From: Omphalotus guepiniiformis
Lineage: Eukaryota > Basidiomycota > Agaricomycetes > Agaricales > Omphalotaceae
Assembly: GCA_028554645.1 (NCBI GenBank)
Contig: JAQOOI010000075.1
Coordinates: forward strand, 434,001-498,000
DNA: 64,000 nt
Direction of reading: 5' to 3'
Position numbers and translations under genes: made by a program
The notes under the pieces: model-generated
Seen by the model: the letters and a program-made list of their open reading frames with translations, nothing else
Told to the model about the DNA's origin: nothing
Databases searched by the model: none
Shown: positions 10,560 to 21,797 of the stretch, piece after piece
Layout of the letters: every line of letters starts with the position of its first letter
How positions within the stretch are numbered: the stretch's first letter is position 1

Positions 10560-12071
10560 TTATCCACCGCCTCTTACTTCCTGTTCTACATCACATATTT
10601 CTTGCACACCCTCCCTGAAGAACACTACATTATACTCTATCAGTCCTCTTCTACTCTCGAACACTGACGTCGGAAAAAGCGCCAACAACACCAACTGCGG
10701 TGTGATCATATGGTATGTCAAGGTTGTCCCTGGAGCTGAGGGATGCAAAGATGTGGCAGCACTTGGATAAAAAAGCGCTCGTGGTGGTTGCCTGATTGAA
10801 GATGTTATATGAGGATCACTGGACGATCGAAGGGGCTCAGTCGGCGTCGTAGGACTGGACGAAGATGAGGAAGCGAGTTCTGGGACGGGAGGTGCGAGGG
10901 AAGACGTAGAGGCAGCAGATGGTGGCGGTGTGGCAGGTGGTGGTATGCGTTGGCGAGCGGGACTAGCTGATACAGACCTAAAAGAACAATGAATATGACA
11001 ACAGAATACGTGAGATCCACACTTACTTATATAAGGATGCGAAAGCATTCAGCATCTGAAGATTATCGCAACACAAGTCATGCGTTGCAGAGTCTACAGG
11101 AGACGCGTCTGTCGCTACGTATAATCTTGACTTGGCGTCGAACAAGAAGGCTTTAGAGGACTGAGAGTTCTGGAGGCAACCGGTGAGCAAAAATTGCTCG
11201 TTTGCTTGAGGGGATGCTTACTCCGCAGAATACATTCAATAATTCTTCAAGGTAGGGTAGAGAATCGACTAATTTCTGAAGCACTTTGGAAAACGCCTCG
11301 TGCAAGGAATGGTCGTGAATGGATGTCAAATGAAAATTGATGGGCAGCTGCTCGTAGTCCGCTGATATATCAAGCAGACGGTCTGTGACCCGTTCGTTGA
11401 TGAGCCGAAAGTTCTCTGAGACTAGGTGTCAGCAAACGAACGAAGTAGAAGTAATGAATGCCCGCACCGATCTTATCATCTTCATGCAATTTCTCTGCCT
11501 TGTGAACAAACACTTCCATATTTATGGTTTGATTCTGAAGATACGCAGCAATGATGAACTCGACCAGTTTCGATATAGGTTGGTTATACAGATCCTGATC
11601 AAGGGTTATTCAAAAGAATGAAACCCAACACGCCAAGGACTACTTACCCGTATATCAATTACGAATATTAAAGTTGAAAACTGCGATAAAGGTGCGCCCA
11701 ACGTTTCAAGTGTGATGTTTCCTGGACAATCCCATATTTCGAGGGGAATGACAGTGCTAGTGCCAGCCAGTTATGGGACTTTTCTCTGAGGAATTGGAGA
11801 CCTCACGTACTCGTACGTGTGCTTCACAATTCTCATGGTGGCATCCAAGTAGAAACACTCCTTCGGAGGAAGGTCATTGAATAAGACTTGTTGTATCGAA
11901 GTCTTACCACTCCTATAAAATGATCAACGTCTTCAGCGTATGATTAGCCAACTTTGCAATTTACCTCCGCAATCCCAACAGCAATATTTTCGTCCTCGTT
12001 ACACCCTCCGTTGACTTTGAACGTCCATTTAGCGTCCTTGGTGTCGTTGACGTTGCTGCATAGGAGGACAT
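10560..12071 (-). CDS. GTR2: Rag-family GTPase Gtr2/RagC
   Basis: Gtr2 pairs with Gtr1 on the vacuole to tell TORC1 about amino acids. The P-loop is [18 protein letters not shown], switch/G3 is [13 protein letters not shown], and the G4-like motif is FVHKAEKL. The C-terminal roadblock half holds [24 protein letters not shown], diagnostic for RagC/D. A Ser/Pro-rich insert follows (about 80 residues: [17 protein letters not shown]...), then the final roadblock strands ([25 protein letters not shown]). RagC proteins often have such low-complexity inserts, but not all. Start ATG 12069-12071 gives [20 protein letters not shown]; stop at 10560-10562. Several short introns. Divergent from VTC4. Confidence 0.9.
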
Positions 12072-12220
12072 CGTAGTGCGAAATAGTGTTTCACAGGCAA
12101 TTGACGCTGAAATTCACACGGCTACGGGGGTGCACGCACGTTCAATTGGGGTTCTAATTCTATACTATAGGGAAGAGAAGATAACCGAAAGCTTGTCTTT
12201 CTTCTCATCCAGCAGTACCG
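12072..12220. promoter_or_regulatory. Shared promoter, GTR2 / VTC4
   Basis: 149 bp between divergent ATGs. It contains one CACGTT hexamer (GCACGTTC, about 12140), the low-affinity half type of Pho4-like sites, and a TATACTATAG stretch. Regulation is inferred only. Confidence 0.45.
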
Positions 12221-15200
12221 ATGAAGTTTGGGCGGAAGATTAGTGTAGGCCTTTCGCAGTCAGGTCTTGTGCGGTCCATGGCTGATCTGGAAATACTACA
12301 GACCGATCTTTATAAAGAATGGCGCCCGTTTTACCTAGACTATAACTCTCTAAAGCGGGAACTCAAGGTTCGCGATCTGTATCATGCACAGTCTTTTGTG
12401 ACTGACAGGACAACTTTCCCCGGTGTCAATTCTTTCAGGACCGCACTACGAGCCACGTCTGGGGTGAGGCCGATGAACACGAATTCACGCTTAGGCTAGA
12501 AAAGGAACTCGATAAGATTCACGACTTTCAAAAAGCAAAGGTACGTCTTTCTTTCCTTTCTATTACTGGCCTCTTCTTCCAATATACGTTGGACCCGAGC
12601 TCTGGGGCCGGTCTCCCATGAACACGAAGATTCAATGTTGGAATATGTTGGAATGTTGTGTTTTGATGGCCTCAGACTTCGGGATTGACCGAGGGTAGGC
12701 ATGCCTTTTGGTCTGTCTATCCTCATGGTCAGATCTGTCTCTATATGGACTTATCCATAACCCAGATTGTTAATGAACTACTCACGAAGTATACTGCTAG
12801 ACTTCCGAGCTTTCTCGTCGTATTGCCGAAGCAGAACGAGATGTAAAACGCTTGGTTGCCGAGGAAGTCGACAATTCTCCAACGAGTCCAACTGCAAAAG
12901 ACCGGCCAGAGACTGTTACCGATTTGGAGAATCAACAGCGAGAGTCGTATGCTCATGACGGTGGTTCAGATGATGACGATTCGGACGATGGTGAAGACGG
13001 TGCGCAGACCACCGACGATGAATCTTTAGGCGCACTGGAGGATCGCTTCCATACCCTCGAGGAAGAGGTATCTACTCTGGTAGCGGACGTACATGATTTG
13101 GCGCTGTATACCAAGTTGAACATCACTGGTTTTATGAAGATTCTCAAGGTCTGTGATTTGAGATTCCGACAGTGAAAGGCGTTCGCATACTGATTTCCTC
13201 CCCGCCCTGTCTTGCAATAGAAACACGACGTGAGCCTGACCGTGCGCACATCTTTACATTGGCTGACATTTGGGCCAGAAACAAACAAACCGAACATTGA
13301 AAACTACATTTGTTCAAGACTACCTTGAAAAGCGCCCTTTCTATAAATACAATTGGGACGCCCTGATTGTGAAATTATCTCAATTGTATGATCTAGTTCG
13401 AACCCGTGGACATCCTGTCCAGGGCGATTCTAGTGCCGGCGGTAGCCAAAGTGCGTTTGTCAGGCAGACTACAAAATACTGGGTTAGCATCTCTCATCGC
13501 TCTATCTGAGCCAAGCCTGACAATTCATATAGGTTCACCCGGATAACTTGGTGCCCTTGAAGTTGGCTATTCTCCGGAATCTACCTGTGCTAGGTACTCC
13601 GTCACATTTATACAGCTCAGAGGTGATACTGACCACGCTGTAGTGTTCAATCCTGAAAAAGAGTTTGAACCCAAAGATGCTGGTTTGCCTAATGTTGCTT
13701 GCTGTTGTCATCTTTGATTCACTTGTGATACTACAGCTATCACCTCTATCTACTTCGACAACGAAGATCTCGAGCTCTACCTTGGCCGACTTGAGAAGAC
13801 AGAAGGTGCAGAAGCCATTCGATTGAGATGGTATGGCGACACCGATGTCAAAACCGTTTGTTTCCCCTTTTTGTTTGCCACTTTGCACGTCGCTTACTGT
13901 CCGCCTTTCCAGATCTTCGTTGAGCGTAAAACCCATCGAGAGGACTGGACAGGAGAAAAGTCTGTGAAAGCTCGGTTCCCCATCAAGGAACATCTGGTCA
14001 ACGCTTTCCTGAGAGGAGAATACACTGTCGACGAGGAATTCCAGCAACTTGTCGCCAAGAAAAAGAAAACTCAGCAAGAAGTTGATTCCATGATACAGCT
14101 TGCCAACGAAGTTCAGTACGCTGTATTGACGAAGAAACTAGTGCCTGGTAAGTTTTTGACAGAGATTTTACCAAAAGTTGAAGGCTGACTGCTTATCACT
14201 CAAGTCATGCGTACCTTTTACAACAGAACTGCATTTCAGCTTCCTGGCGATGCCCGAGTTCGAATTTCTCTAGACACCGAGTTGACAATGGTTCGTGAGG
14301 ATAATTGGGATGGGCTGATTCGCGCTGGGGACAACTGGAGAAGGACGGATATTGGGATCGACCATCCGTTTGAACAAGTGCCTGCGGAAGATAAAGAACT
14401 GTTCAAGTAGGAATATCTTATGAGCGTTCTTGACACATGGTCTCATGGTGCACTCATTTAGATACGGCGTTCTGGAAGTGAAATTACAGACGCAGCTTGG
14501 TCAAGAACCGCCGCAGTGGGTTACGGACTTGGTCCAATCTCACTTGGTAGAAGCGGTACCGAAGTTCAGGTAAGTGATCCCCCTAACCCTTTCTATCCTT
14601 ACTGAGATGATTTCAAAAGTAAATTCATTCACGGATGTTCTACTCTCCTTCCTAATCGAGTAGATCTTGTGCCGTTCTGGCTTCCTCAAAGTAAGCTCCG
14701 TCTTACCCGTAGAACAAGGATCTGACCTTGTATCTCCTAGTGGACACCGATATCCTCAAGCCCGATACAGGCTATCTTTCAGTTATCGAGCGTCCTGATC
14801 ACTCCTCCTCTAAAAGCACTTCAACTCAAGTAGCTACATCTTCTGGGGAAGTTTCCCCGAAGGACAAGTACACCGAGCCCATATCTGAAGGCGAGGAGGA
14901 TGAGGACATGGACTTGGCTCCAGCCCGTGACGAAGACAAACGTACTGGGTTGACCGAGCTACAAGTAGCCGAAGCTGTCGCATATCGAGAGCAAATGCTA
15001 AAAGAACAACGAAAAAACGAGACTGCTATAGGGAAGAAGCCGAGGACGTATTCTGCCATTGCTCAGGCTCAGGAAGCCGCCGTTGACGACGTCGACGAAG
15101 CTGATGACGAAACCGATGAAAGAACACCTTTTTTGAGAAAGAAGCGGTCCAGTATAGAGCATGCCAAAACGAAAGGCTCGAGGACCTTGTCAATCGATCC

Positions 15201-15811
15201 TTTGGCTCCTTCGTCAGCGTTTGATGAGACTCTGCGGACTAAGCTACAAGAGGAGCGCGGTAAGCGCCAGAACGAGGAATCGAATGATGCTCGAGCTGTC
15301 TCAAACGCAGGCGACTTGGATGAAGACCTCGATGAAGCAGGCCCAAGCGATGAACGGCTATTATCTAGGGATTGGCGGGCTCCTTCAGGAAAACGCATTT
15401 CCGTCCCGGTGCGCATCGAACCCAAGGTCTACTTTGCGGCTGAAAGAACATTTTTGGTAAGTGTTGCTCTTGTGACTGAGGTGCAAATCGGATGGTACTG
15501 ACGAAATCTGCGCTTAGAAATGGATGAACATATCGGTGTTTATTGGTACCATAGCCACTACGCTTCTCAACTTCACCTCGCCATACGATCCCAGAGGTCT
15601 CATTAGCGCTGCCTTGTTCACATTATGCGCTTTGATCGCTATAGCCTATTCTGCAGGGATCTTTGTTTACAGGGCATACAAATTGAGGGCGAGACGTGCT
15701 GAAGGTCTTTACTACGATAAGTATGGCCCATCTTTGCTCTGCTTCACGCTATTTGCTGCCATGGCCACAAACATTGGAATGCGCGTGGCTGAGATGGCGA
15801 CAGAGAGTTGA
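12221..15811 (+). CDS. VTC4: Vacuolar transporter chaperone Vtc4, polyphosphate polymerase
   Basis: Vtc4 makes inorganic polyphosphate from ATP and feeds it into the vacuole. The order is: N-terminal SPX domain (exon 1 12221-12244 encodes MKFGRKIS, then [21 protein letters not shown]), which senses inositol pyrophosphates; SPX end ([20 protein letters not shown]); the tunnel-shaped catalytic domain with [57 protein letters not shown] and [25 protein letters not shown]; a long acidic Ser-rich linker of roughly 220 residues; then [20 protein letters not shown] leading to three transmembrane helices. The basic catalytic residues and the glutamate of LEVKLQ are intact, which marks Vtc4 rather than Vtc2/3. 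Exons are numerous and small; the first intron (12245-12301) follows only 24 nt of coding sequence. Confidence 0.93.
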
Positions 15812-18053
15812 TTTATACATATTAGCTGGTATTATGGACTAACTATCGCGAGTGTGTTTTAATTCAATCATTTCTTTCATTTCCTTGACTCCAGTACATG
15901 CTATTGAACGGGGTCTCGCGATGTCAGGTCTTGATTAATGATTATTGAATTCGCACAATAAGTACTGAATAGAGCAGGGCAACAAGAACTATGTACGCAT
16001 ATGAGGATCTGCATGCGGCACAATGCACGTAGCAATTGGTAGCAAATATCGATCGCGGAGACTCATCGGCTCCGAAAATGTGGCTCCTTCGTTATTTGAA
16101 GACAAGGCATTGAAGTAATGGAACATATGCTCCCAGAACCCGCGGTCTAATTCTTGTGAGAAACGGTAGAACTCTTGTGCCGAAGGAGTTCACGCACGTT
16201 GACACTTCCTGTAAGTCGCAACAATGATCATGGAAGTACCGGAGAACACAGGGGTCATCGTGAGTCTAAGGCCGCACTAAAGCTATCACGTTGAGGTACA
16301 TACACAACGTCCGACGATTGCAAGTTATCAGGAACCCTTGTCAACTGATATAGGTATCAGTATTCCTTGCTGCTGCGCTGTTTCGTTCCTTATTTACAAT
16401 AATGCATCAACACCGTTGATGTTCGAATAAGGAACACCTGCGGGAACGCACGAGGAAATCGACACTGACTTGGGAACAAAGTATACACCATCGTTCCATA
16501 ACCAAGTAGACAGATATTAGTTTTGGGATCTTTATCTGCGCAAAGTAAATAATCAGCATTCTCTGAACAACTGAACGTCACACGCAAACAACATGTTAGG
16601 TTTACTCCGACGAAGAAGTGTGGTCATTCCGACATGTTGAATCAAGGAGAATGGAAGGCCTAACACCTACCTTCGAAGTCTTCTTGATGTGTGCTAGCTA
16701 GCACCGTGCCACTGGGTCGGATAGTATGAGGCCCCGACAATTAGCTGAGGACGTTATACAAAGAGAGCGCCGAGACGACTGTAAGATGGCGATTGCTCAA
16801 TAGCACACGACCTGAGTGCAGACCAAAGTATTCAAAGTGTATCGCGATGTAACCTTTCGCAAGTTCTTTAATGACCAAGAGATACTGATCTAACACAGCG
16901 AATCGCGAAACGAAAGTCGTCCGTGCACACAACGTCGGATATCCTCAGGTGATGCCTCTAGAGAAATGCGTTTGGCTGAGACTGTGAACGCACAAGCAGC
17001 ACTTTAGTCACAAAACTTAGAGCAGACGAACCGTTTTCGATGGGTTGCGGTGACCGTGAACGTAAACCAAGCGGCTCGGGCATATATAGCTCCAGTGGAT
17101 CCAGTGAGGATTCTCCTTGTTGAATGCGCAATTTTCACGGCTTTCGCGGTCAATTCAGGCAAGCTAGGGAATTTCTTGAAAAGCTGATAGCAGCGCTCGG
17201 GGAGGAGCTATATATATAGTCCTTGCTTGTGCGGTGGGCGCTGTGGGCGGCATTGGGCGGCCATTGTAGTGAGAGGGAAGCGCTGACGCTCAGAAGCTTA
17301 GCGCCCATTGTCAGTCACGTGAAGCTCCTTTTCCGGACAGAAAACGTGGCATACACCGAAGCTATCGGTAAATCTTTACGCAAAGAATCTTGAGCGCTGT
17401 TGTTGGCTTCTCTTGCTCTAATACCACCACCATTCTACTCATTCCATTCTTCTTTTTATCGCTGCAAGTGCTTTCTTGCCATCCTACTCAATGCTGCGCT
17501 TCAAATCCCACTATCTTTCTCCTCATTTCACCGTCTTTTGGTGTTTCCCGGTCTTGACGGGAAAAAGCAGGGAACTCGAATTCTGAAGGTTAAGCGATTA
17601 CCGCGAATGGTATCGAGTACAAAGACCACATATAGGGGTATATCAATCAGATATCAATACGGTACGAGTAACAGTCTTCATGGTTTTGGTCGTTACTGAA
17701 CTTGCAATGAAGGTTCGATATCGGTAATTGGTCGAGCAAATGTCTAAGGTCTTTGAATGCCGTTATCCTGCATCCTGCTATCCCCGAACTAGTAGAATTC
17801 AACTCACTCGGATTTTACTCTTCGTATCTCATTCCTTGAGTCTATTTTGGAGCGCATATCCTTGAAGAGAGACAGATGCAGGTAAATTAATTTAATAATT
17901 CAAATTGCTCCAAGATACAGCTAATACTACTACAGAAAAGTTACAGACGGAGTACAGTGATATATGGACGAAGAATGGTGAGTTTTGGGTAACTGAACGT
18001 TCTGGGTATCGTATCGTCTGAAGTGTGTAGTTCTTCACAGAGTCATAAATGCA
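15812..18053. other. Gene-free stretch with a promoter-like patch
   Basis: 2.2 kb without a convincing gene. The left part (15812-17000) has only short random frames. The right part is promoter-like: TATATA at 17083-17088 and about 17210-17219, closely spaced GGGCG elements at 17235-17262, TCACGTGA at 17315-17322, then a CT-rich tract at 17400-17530. The frames that follow are short (31-99 codons) and not recognisable. The stretch may hold a non-coding or fast-evolving small transcript, or remnants of one. Confidence 0.5.
17083..17322 (+). promoter_or_regulatory. Promoter-like patch without an assigned gene
   Basis: Two TATATA-type elements, a cluster GTGGGCG/GTGGGCGG/TTGGGCGG within about 35 bp, and a TCACGTGA palindrome, followed downstream by the pyrimidine-rich DNA seen before other starts in this window. 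The + orientation is inferred from the CT-tract. No protein product is supported. Confidence 0.35.
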
Positions 18054-20601
18054 TCAAACCAGCAATAGGTTGAGAGAGCGCTCGCGCATCGTCTCTCTCC
18101 AGTCCACTGTCCCCCCATTGACATCGCGCTTTTGCCAAACGGCTTCCATTAATAGTCGTGTTCTCATGAGGTTACCAATACTTTCATCCTGCGCCTGGAG
18201 TCTACCCTTCAAAAGGTCGCGGCGAGTGGAATCATCGGTCAAGCAACCTGCTAAGCATATTGGAAACACTAGTGCACGGTCGACATCTGATGGTGGTAAT
18301 TGATGTATCAATTGTACAATGGTTTCCACTGACGAATTGATGTCAGGTACTCCTGATAGACTTCATCAATTTTCTGATGGCGAAAATATATTGTTTTGCA
18401 CATACCAGGATTCGAGTCGTTCAGGACAGTGTGAAGATACAACGCGGCGGTCTCACGGAAAATCATTCTCTGCAAACGACGGACTTCTTCGCTTGCGAAT
18501 GATATTCCTCCGTTGTCTGTGATGGAAGGTTGGAGGAGGTTCGGGTGCAGTGGTGTTTCATCCTCAAAGCTGGGTGGTTCTGGTCGTGGCTGTCGTAGAC
18601 GCTGCTCGATGGCATCGCCACGTCTGATGAGCTCCCGATAACTCAGTGTCCCCTTTCGCTGCTCAAGCGCTTTCCAATGCGCGAGCGCGGAGACTTCTGC
18701 TATAGCAAGCATAGCGTCATCAGGACATCCTACCAGCGTTTCAATATTGAGGCCGCTTGACTGGAGAACGCTTCCGTCCGCTGGCCAAATCTTCTGCCCG
18801 AGGAGACGTTGGTATAATGCATAATATTTTGGAGGCCGCATCAATGTCAAACTCGAAAATATGTCCATCCACTGCAATCCTCAATAAACTCATGATAGCG
18901 AGAGTGAATGTTGCTGTGCTTACCATTGTACATTTAACGGCTATTTGCGCAGCCGGAGGCATCGCACTGAGTTTGCCTTTCGGATTTTCGTCCGTAGACA
19001 TGCCAATTTGCGCCATCCAGTCCAGCGCTATGCCAAGGACAGGCTGCCAGTCTGTCAAACCACCGGATAGTTGGGAGAAACAGACAAGGTGTAAAGCGGC
19101 GATGACGTCGCTCTCGTTGTAGCTGCCTCTGACATGCCTTGCATTGGCGAGTTGGAAATACGCCTCGTCGTAGAAGTACCTCGCAGGTGAATGCTCAGGG
19201 TTCGGGTCTGGTGCTTCTAACCCCTGTGCCACTCGCATCCTGGTGAAATGAAGACTAGCCAAGGCACACACTGCGTTCGTTACTGCACCTCGCGGCTCTT
19301 GTACAATGAGCTAAATAACAGAACGCAGTCGTATCAGTTGGATGGGACGCGGGTTGACTACTAGCTCGAATGAAGCTTACCGAATATGTCACGTTCGTCA
19401 TCGTGTTACCACCGAAGAGAAAATGCACCTTGCGCAGGTTTTCGAAGTAGTACATGACATGGTTCTCCTGGATGGAATTTTGGCTGGAGAAGATGGGGAA
19501 ATTACTGGTTGGCGTGGGTGGACGGACGTCGAAGTCAAAATTCTGATGCTGTGAAGAGGCTGCGATAGACGCTATGTCGAAGTCAAGTGGTTCCGTGCTA
19601 AGTGTAGATAATGTCGATGGCTGCGGTGAGTACTGGAAATATGACGAATTGAGGTCTAGATTGTTGACATCTGGGTCGCTGTAGGATGCAGCTGGAATTT
19701 GGTGAAACTGAGGATTGGACGCTCCTAGGAAATTAAGGTTATGTGAGTCAAATTTAGTTATCCCTGCATTTTCACGATTGCTCACCGGTGACGCCGGGTA
19801 GGAACCCCTCATGTCGTTGATAGAAATCGGTTGATCGGTCAAGTATGTTATTCATTCCCAGACCCAGATCGAGGCCCAAACCAATTGGAGGAGAATTGGG
19901 AGCACTGTTTGCAGGCGCGGAAAATCTGTGTGTGGTCGGTGGCCGCCTCGGTGCTGGTCTCGGAGGCGTGTCCGAGGATGACAGAGCCGCCTGCGCATTC
20001 AGCAGGGACGAACGAGGTTGTCCTCGGATTAAGCCTGCGCGTGTGAGTTGGGCTTTGATGTTGGCTTTGTACGCTTCCACGGCTTGTTTATCCTGGAGCA
20101 AGAATTCAATGTGGGCCAACCGACAAAGACTGAATGTTACCTACGCGCATCCATTCGGGCCGCTTGGGGCCCCACCCCAGACATTCAATCGTTAGGCGTA
20201 TGCAGGTGCGACATGAATCTCCTTCCCTCTGCTCGTCGCATTTCTGATATCCCAAATCACAATTAGGAACTAAGCTGTCGGAGCATCATCGTGTATATGT
20301 ACTCACTTTTCGCCGAAGTCGGCATGTCCTGGTAGATTAGAAGGTTAAATGACACCATCTCGGTTCACTGGGGGGCCCACACTCACCAGCAGCCTCCTTT
20401 GCTGGCAATCTGTGTACGGGGCAAATCGACGGGATGTCGACTCGGAGTTCCACGCGTACTGGAGGATGAATCGTTGGAAGTGGAACTGGATAGTTCCGGG
20501 GCTGGTGCCATTGATAGTAGAGCTGTCTGCGATGCGGGGGAGGGGGTTGGAACGGAGGGCGATGGACTGGCGCTCGGAGACTTTGAGCTGCTAGGGGACA
20601 T
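18054..20601 (-). CDS. Zn2Cys6 transcription factor with Fungal_trans_2-type C-terminus (copy 1)
   Basis: The N-terminus is a Ser/Pro-rich segment (MSPSSSKSPSASPS...) ending in SKGGCW. The binuclear zinc cluster is assembled across three exons: GGCWTCRLRRK, then KCDEQREGDSCRTCIRLT, then IECLGWGPKRPEWMR. All six cysteines are present. It is followed by DKQAVEAYKANIKAQLTRAG, a Ser/Pro linker with an LGLDLGLGM patch, and a large helical region (ALASLHFTRMRVAQG, GGLTDWQPVLGIALDW, LVGCPDDAMLAIAEVSALAHW, ALYLHTVLN, WRETMRERSLNLLLV) of the PF11951 type that regulates catabolic or developmental genes in fungi. The target is unknown. An in-frame alternative start lies upstream at 20766. The gene is the downstream member of a same-strand paralogous pair. 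Confidence 0.86.
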
Positions 20602-21797
20602 ACGCTGCAATGGTTTGCGGAAAGATACAGGGTATGTGGTGGTCGATGGAAAGTGAAAAATAATGAATAATGGAAAGGCTAATGATCCTACTTTAAGGTA
20701 CCACGAGACTTGATGATGGATCAATAGTAAAGGGTCCTTCCTTATACTCGCAATAAGCACAAACAATCAACCCTGGAGAAGAGATCGGAGATGGACAGGT
20801 GCAAGTGATAAATCAGTGTAACCAAGGAGTCCAGGTTCTTACTGTGTGTGGGGGAAAAGTAGTCAGAAAGACACAGCATGAGTGCGAATCAGCTCTGGCC
20901 TTTTGTGGTTGAATGTCGTTCTGACGGAAAAAAAGAGATCGGCCGGCATGAGAATATGATATTCTGAACCCAAATCGTACGGTGAGATCTGCCATCGAAA
21001 CCCCTCGCGTAGAACTTATGTTTCTTTCCTTGTACATCGGTCCTCACATCATGTTTTACAAATATATTATAAATTACAAACCCGACATGCACAACGGGGA
21101 CATTCCACTTCCGTGATGATTTTAGAACGAGAGCTGTCTCCTGATAGTGTTCTGCTGTCTTTTATCGTCCAAGTACTTGCAATTCACCGACGTCAGTGTG
21201 AGTGTCCGACACAAATTCCTATTATTACTCGAATTTAGCGACCATCAGTCTTATGTCACTTCCGCTTTCACTTTTACATTTAAATATGTACATACTTGTC
21301 GGCTAATCGCTCTTTGCCAAGTCCCGAACTTGAAGGGCGTTGGCCAATACGCCTTCCGCCTACGGCCAGTTATCTCCAGTTGTAGCCATTTAAGCGTCGG
21401 GATTCCCGAAGTGGTCTTCCGGTGTGCCTACATACACGCTTAGATCCACTTTTTGCACCGTTTTCTGCACCAGATTCGTTTAGATAGCACGCATGCACGG
21501 ACTTGCAGTGGACTTGCTCAGATCGACCATGCACGAATTTGAATTTCACAAACATAGCGTTCCGGAGCTATGGTTGAACAGACGGGTCTCGAAATGACAA
21601 AGTATGAGAGGAAGGGATGATGGTTAATACGTAGCAGTGCAGAGAGGTATCCATACATTGGTATTACATTATCGAAGAGCTAGATGCGACAAGTGAAAAC
21701 AACAAAAGAAAATGAAAAAAGATACTACATCGCCCCCAGGATTACACCGTTAGTACAGGCAAAAGAGATGCGGGGGGTCCTGCACAACTAAATTCCG
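20602..21797. other. Intergenic between the two Zn2Cys6 genes
   Basis: 1.2 kb that must include the promoter of copy 1 and the 3' UTR of copy 2. Only short unrelated frames are seen and no repeats. Confidence 0.55.

Noticed and set aside
7221..16000. Secondary-metabolite or catabolic gene cluster
   Set aside because: Neighbouring genes are housekeeping (ALDH, NMNAT-like, GTR2, VTC4); no backbone synthase, transporter or dedicated regulator among them.
16390..16932. Two - strand frames (63-65 codons) that might be exons of a secreted protein
   Set aside because: No signal peptide, and no clean donor/acceptor links them in frame; Cys pattern does not match hydrophobins or cerato-platanins.
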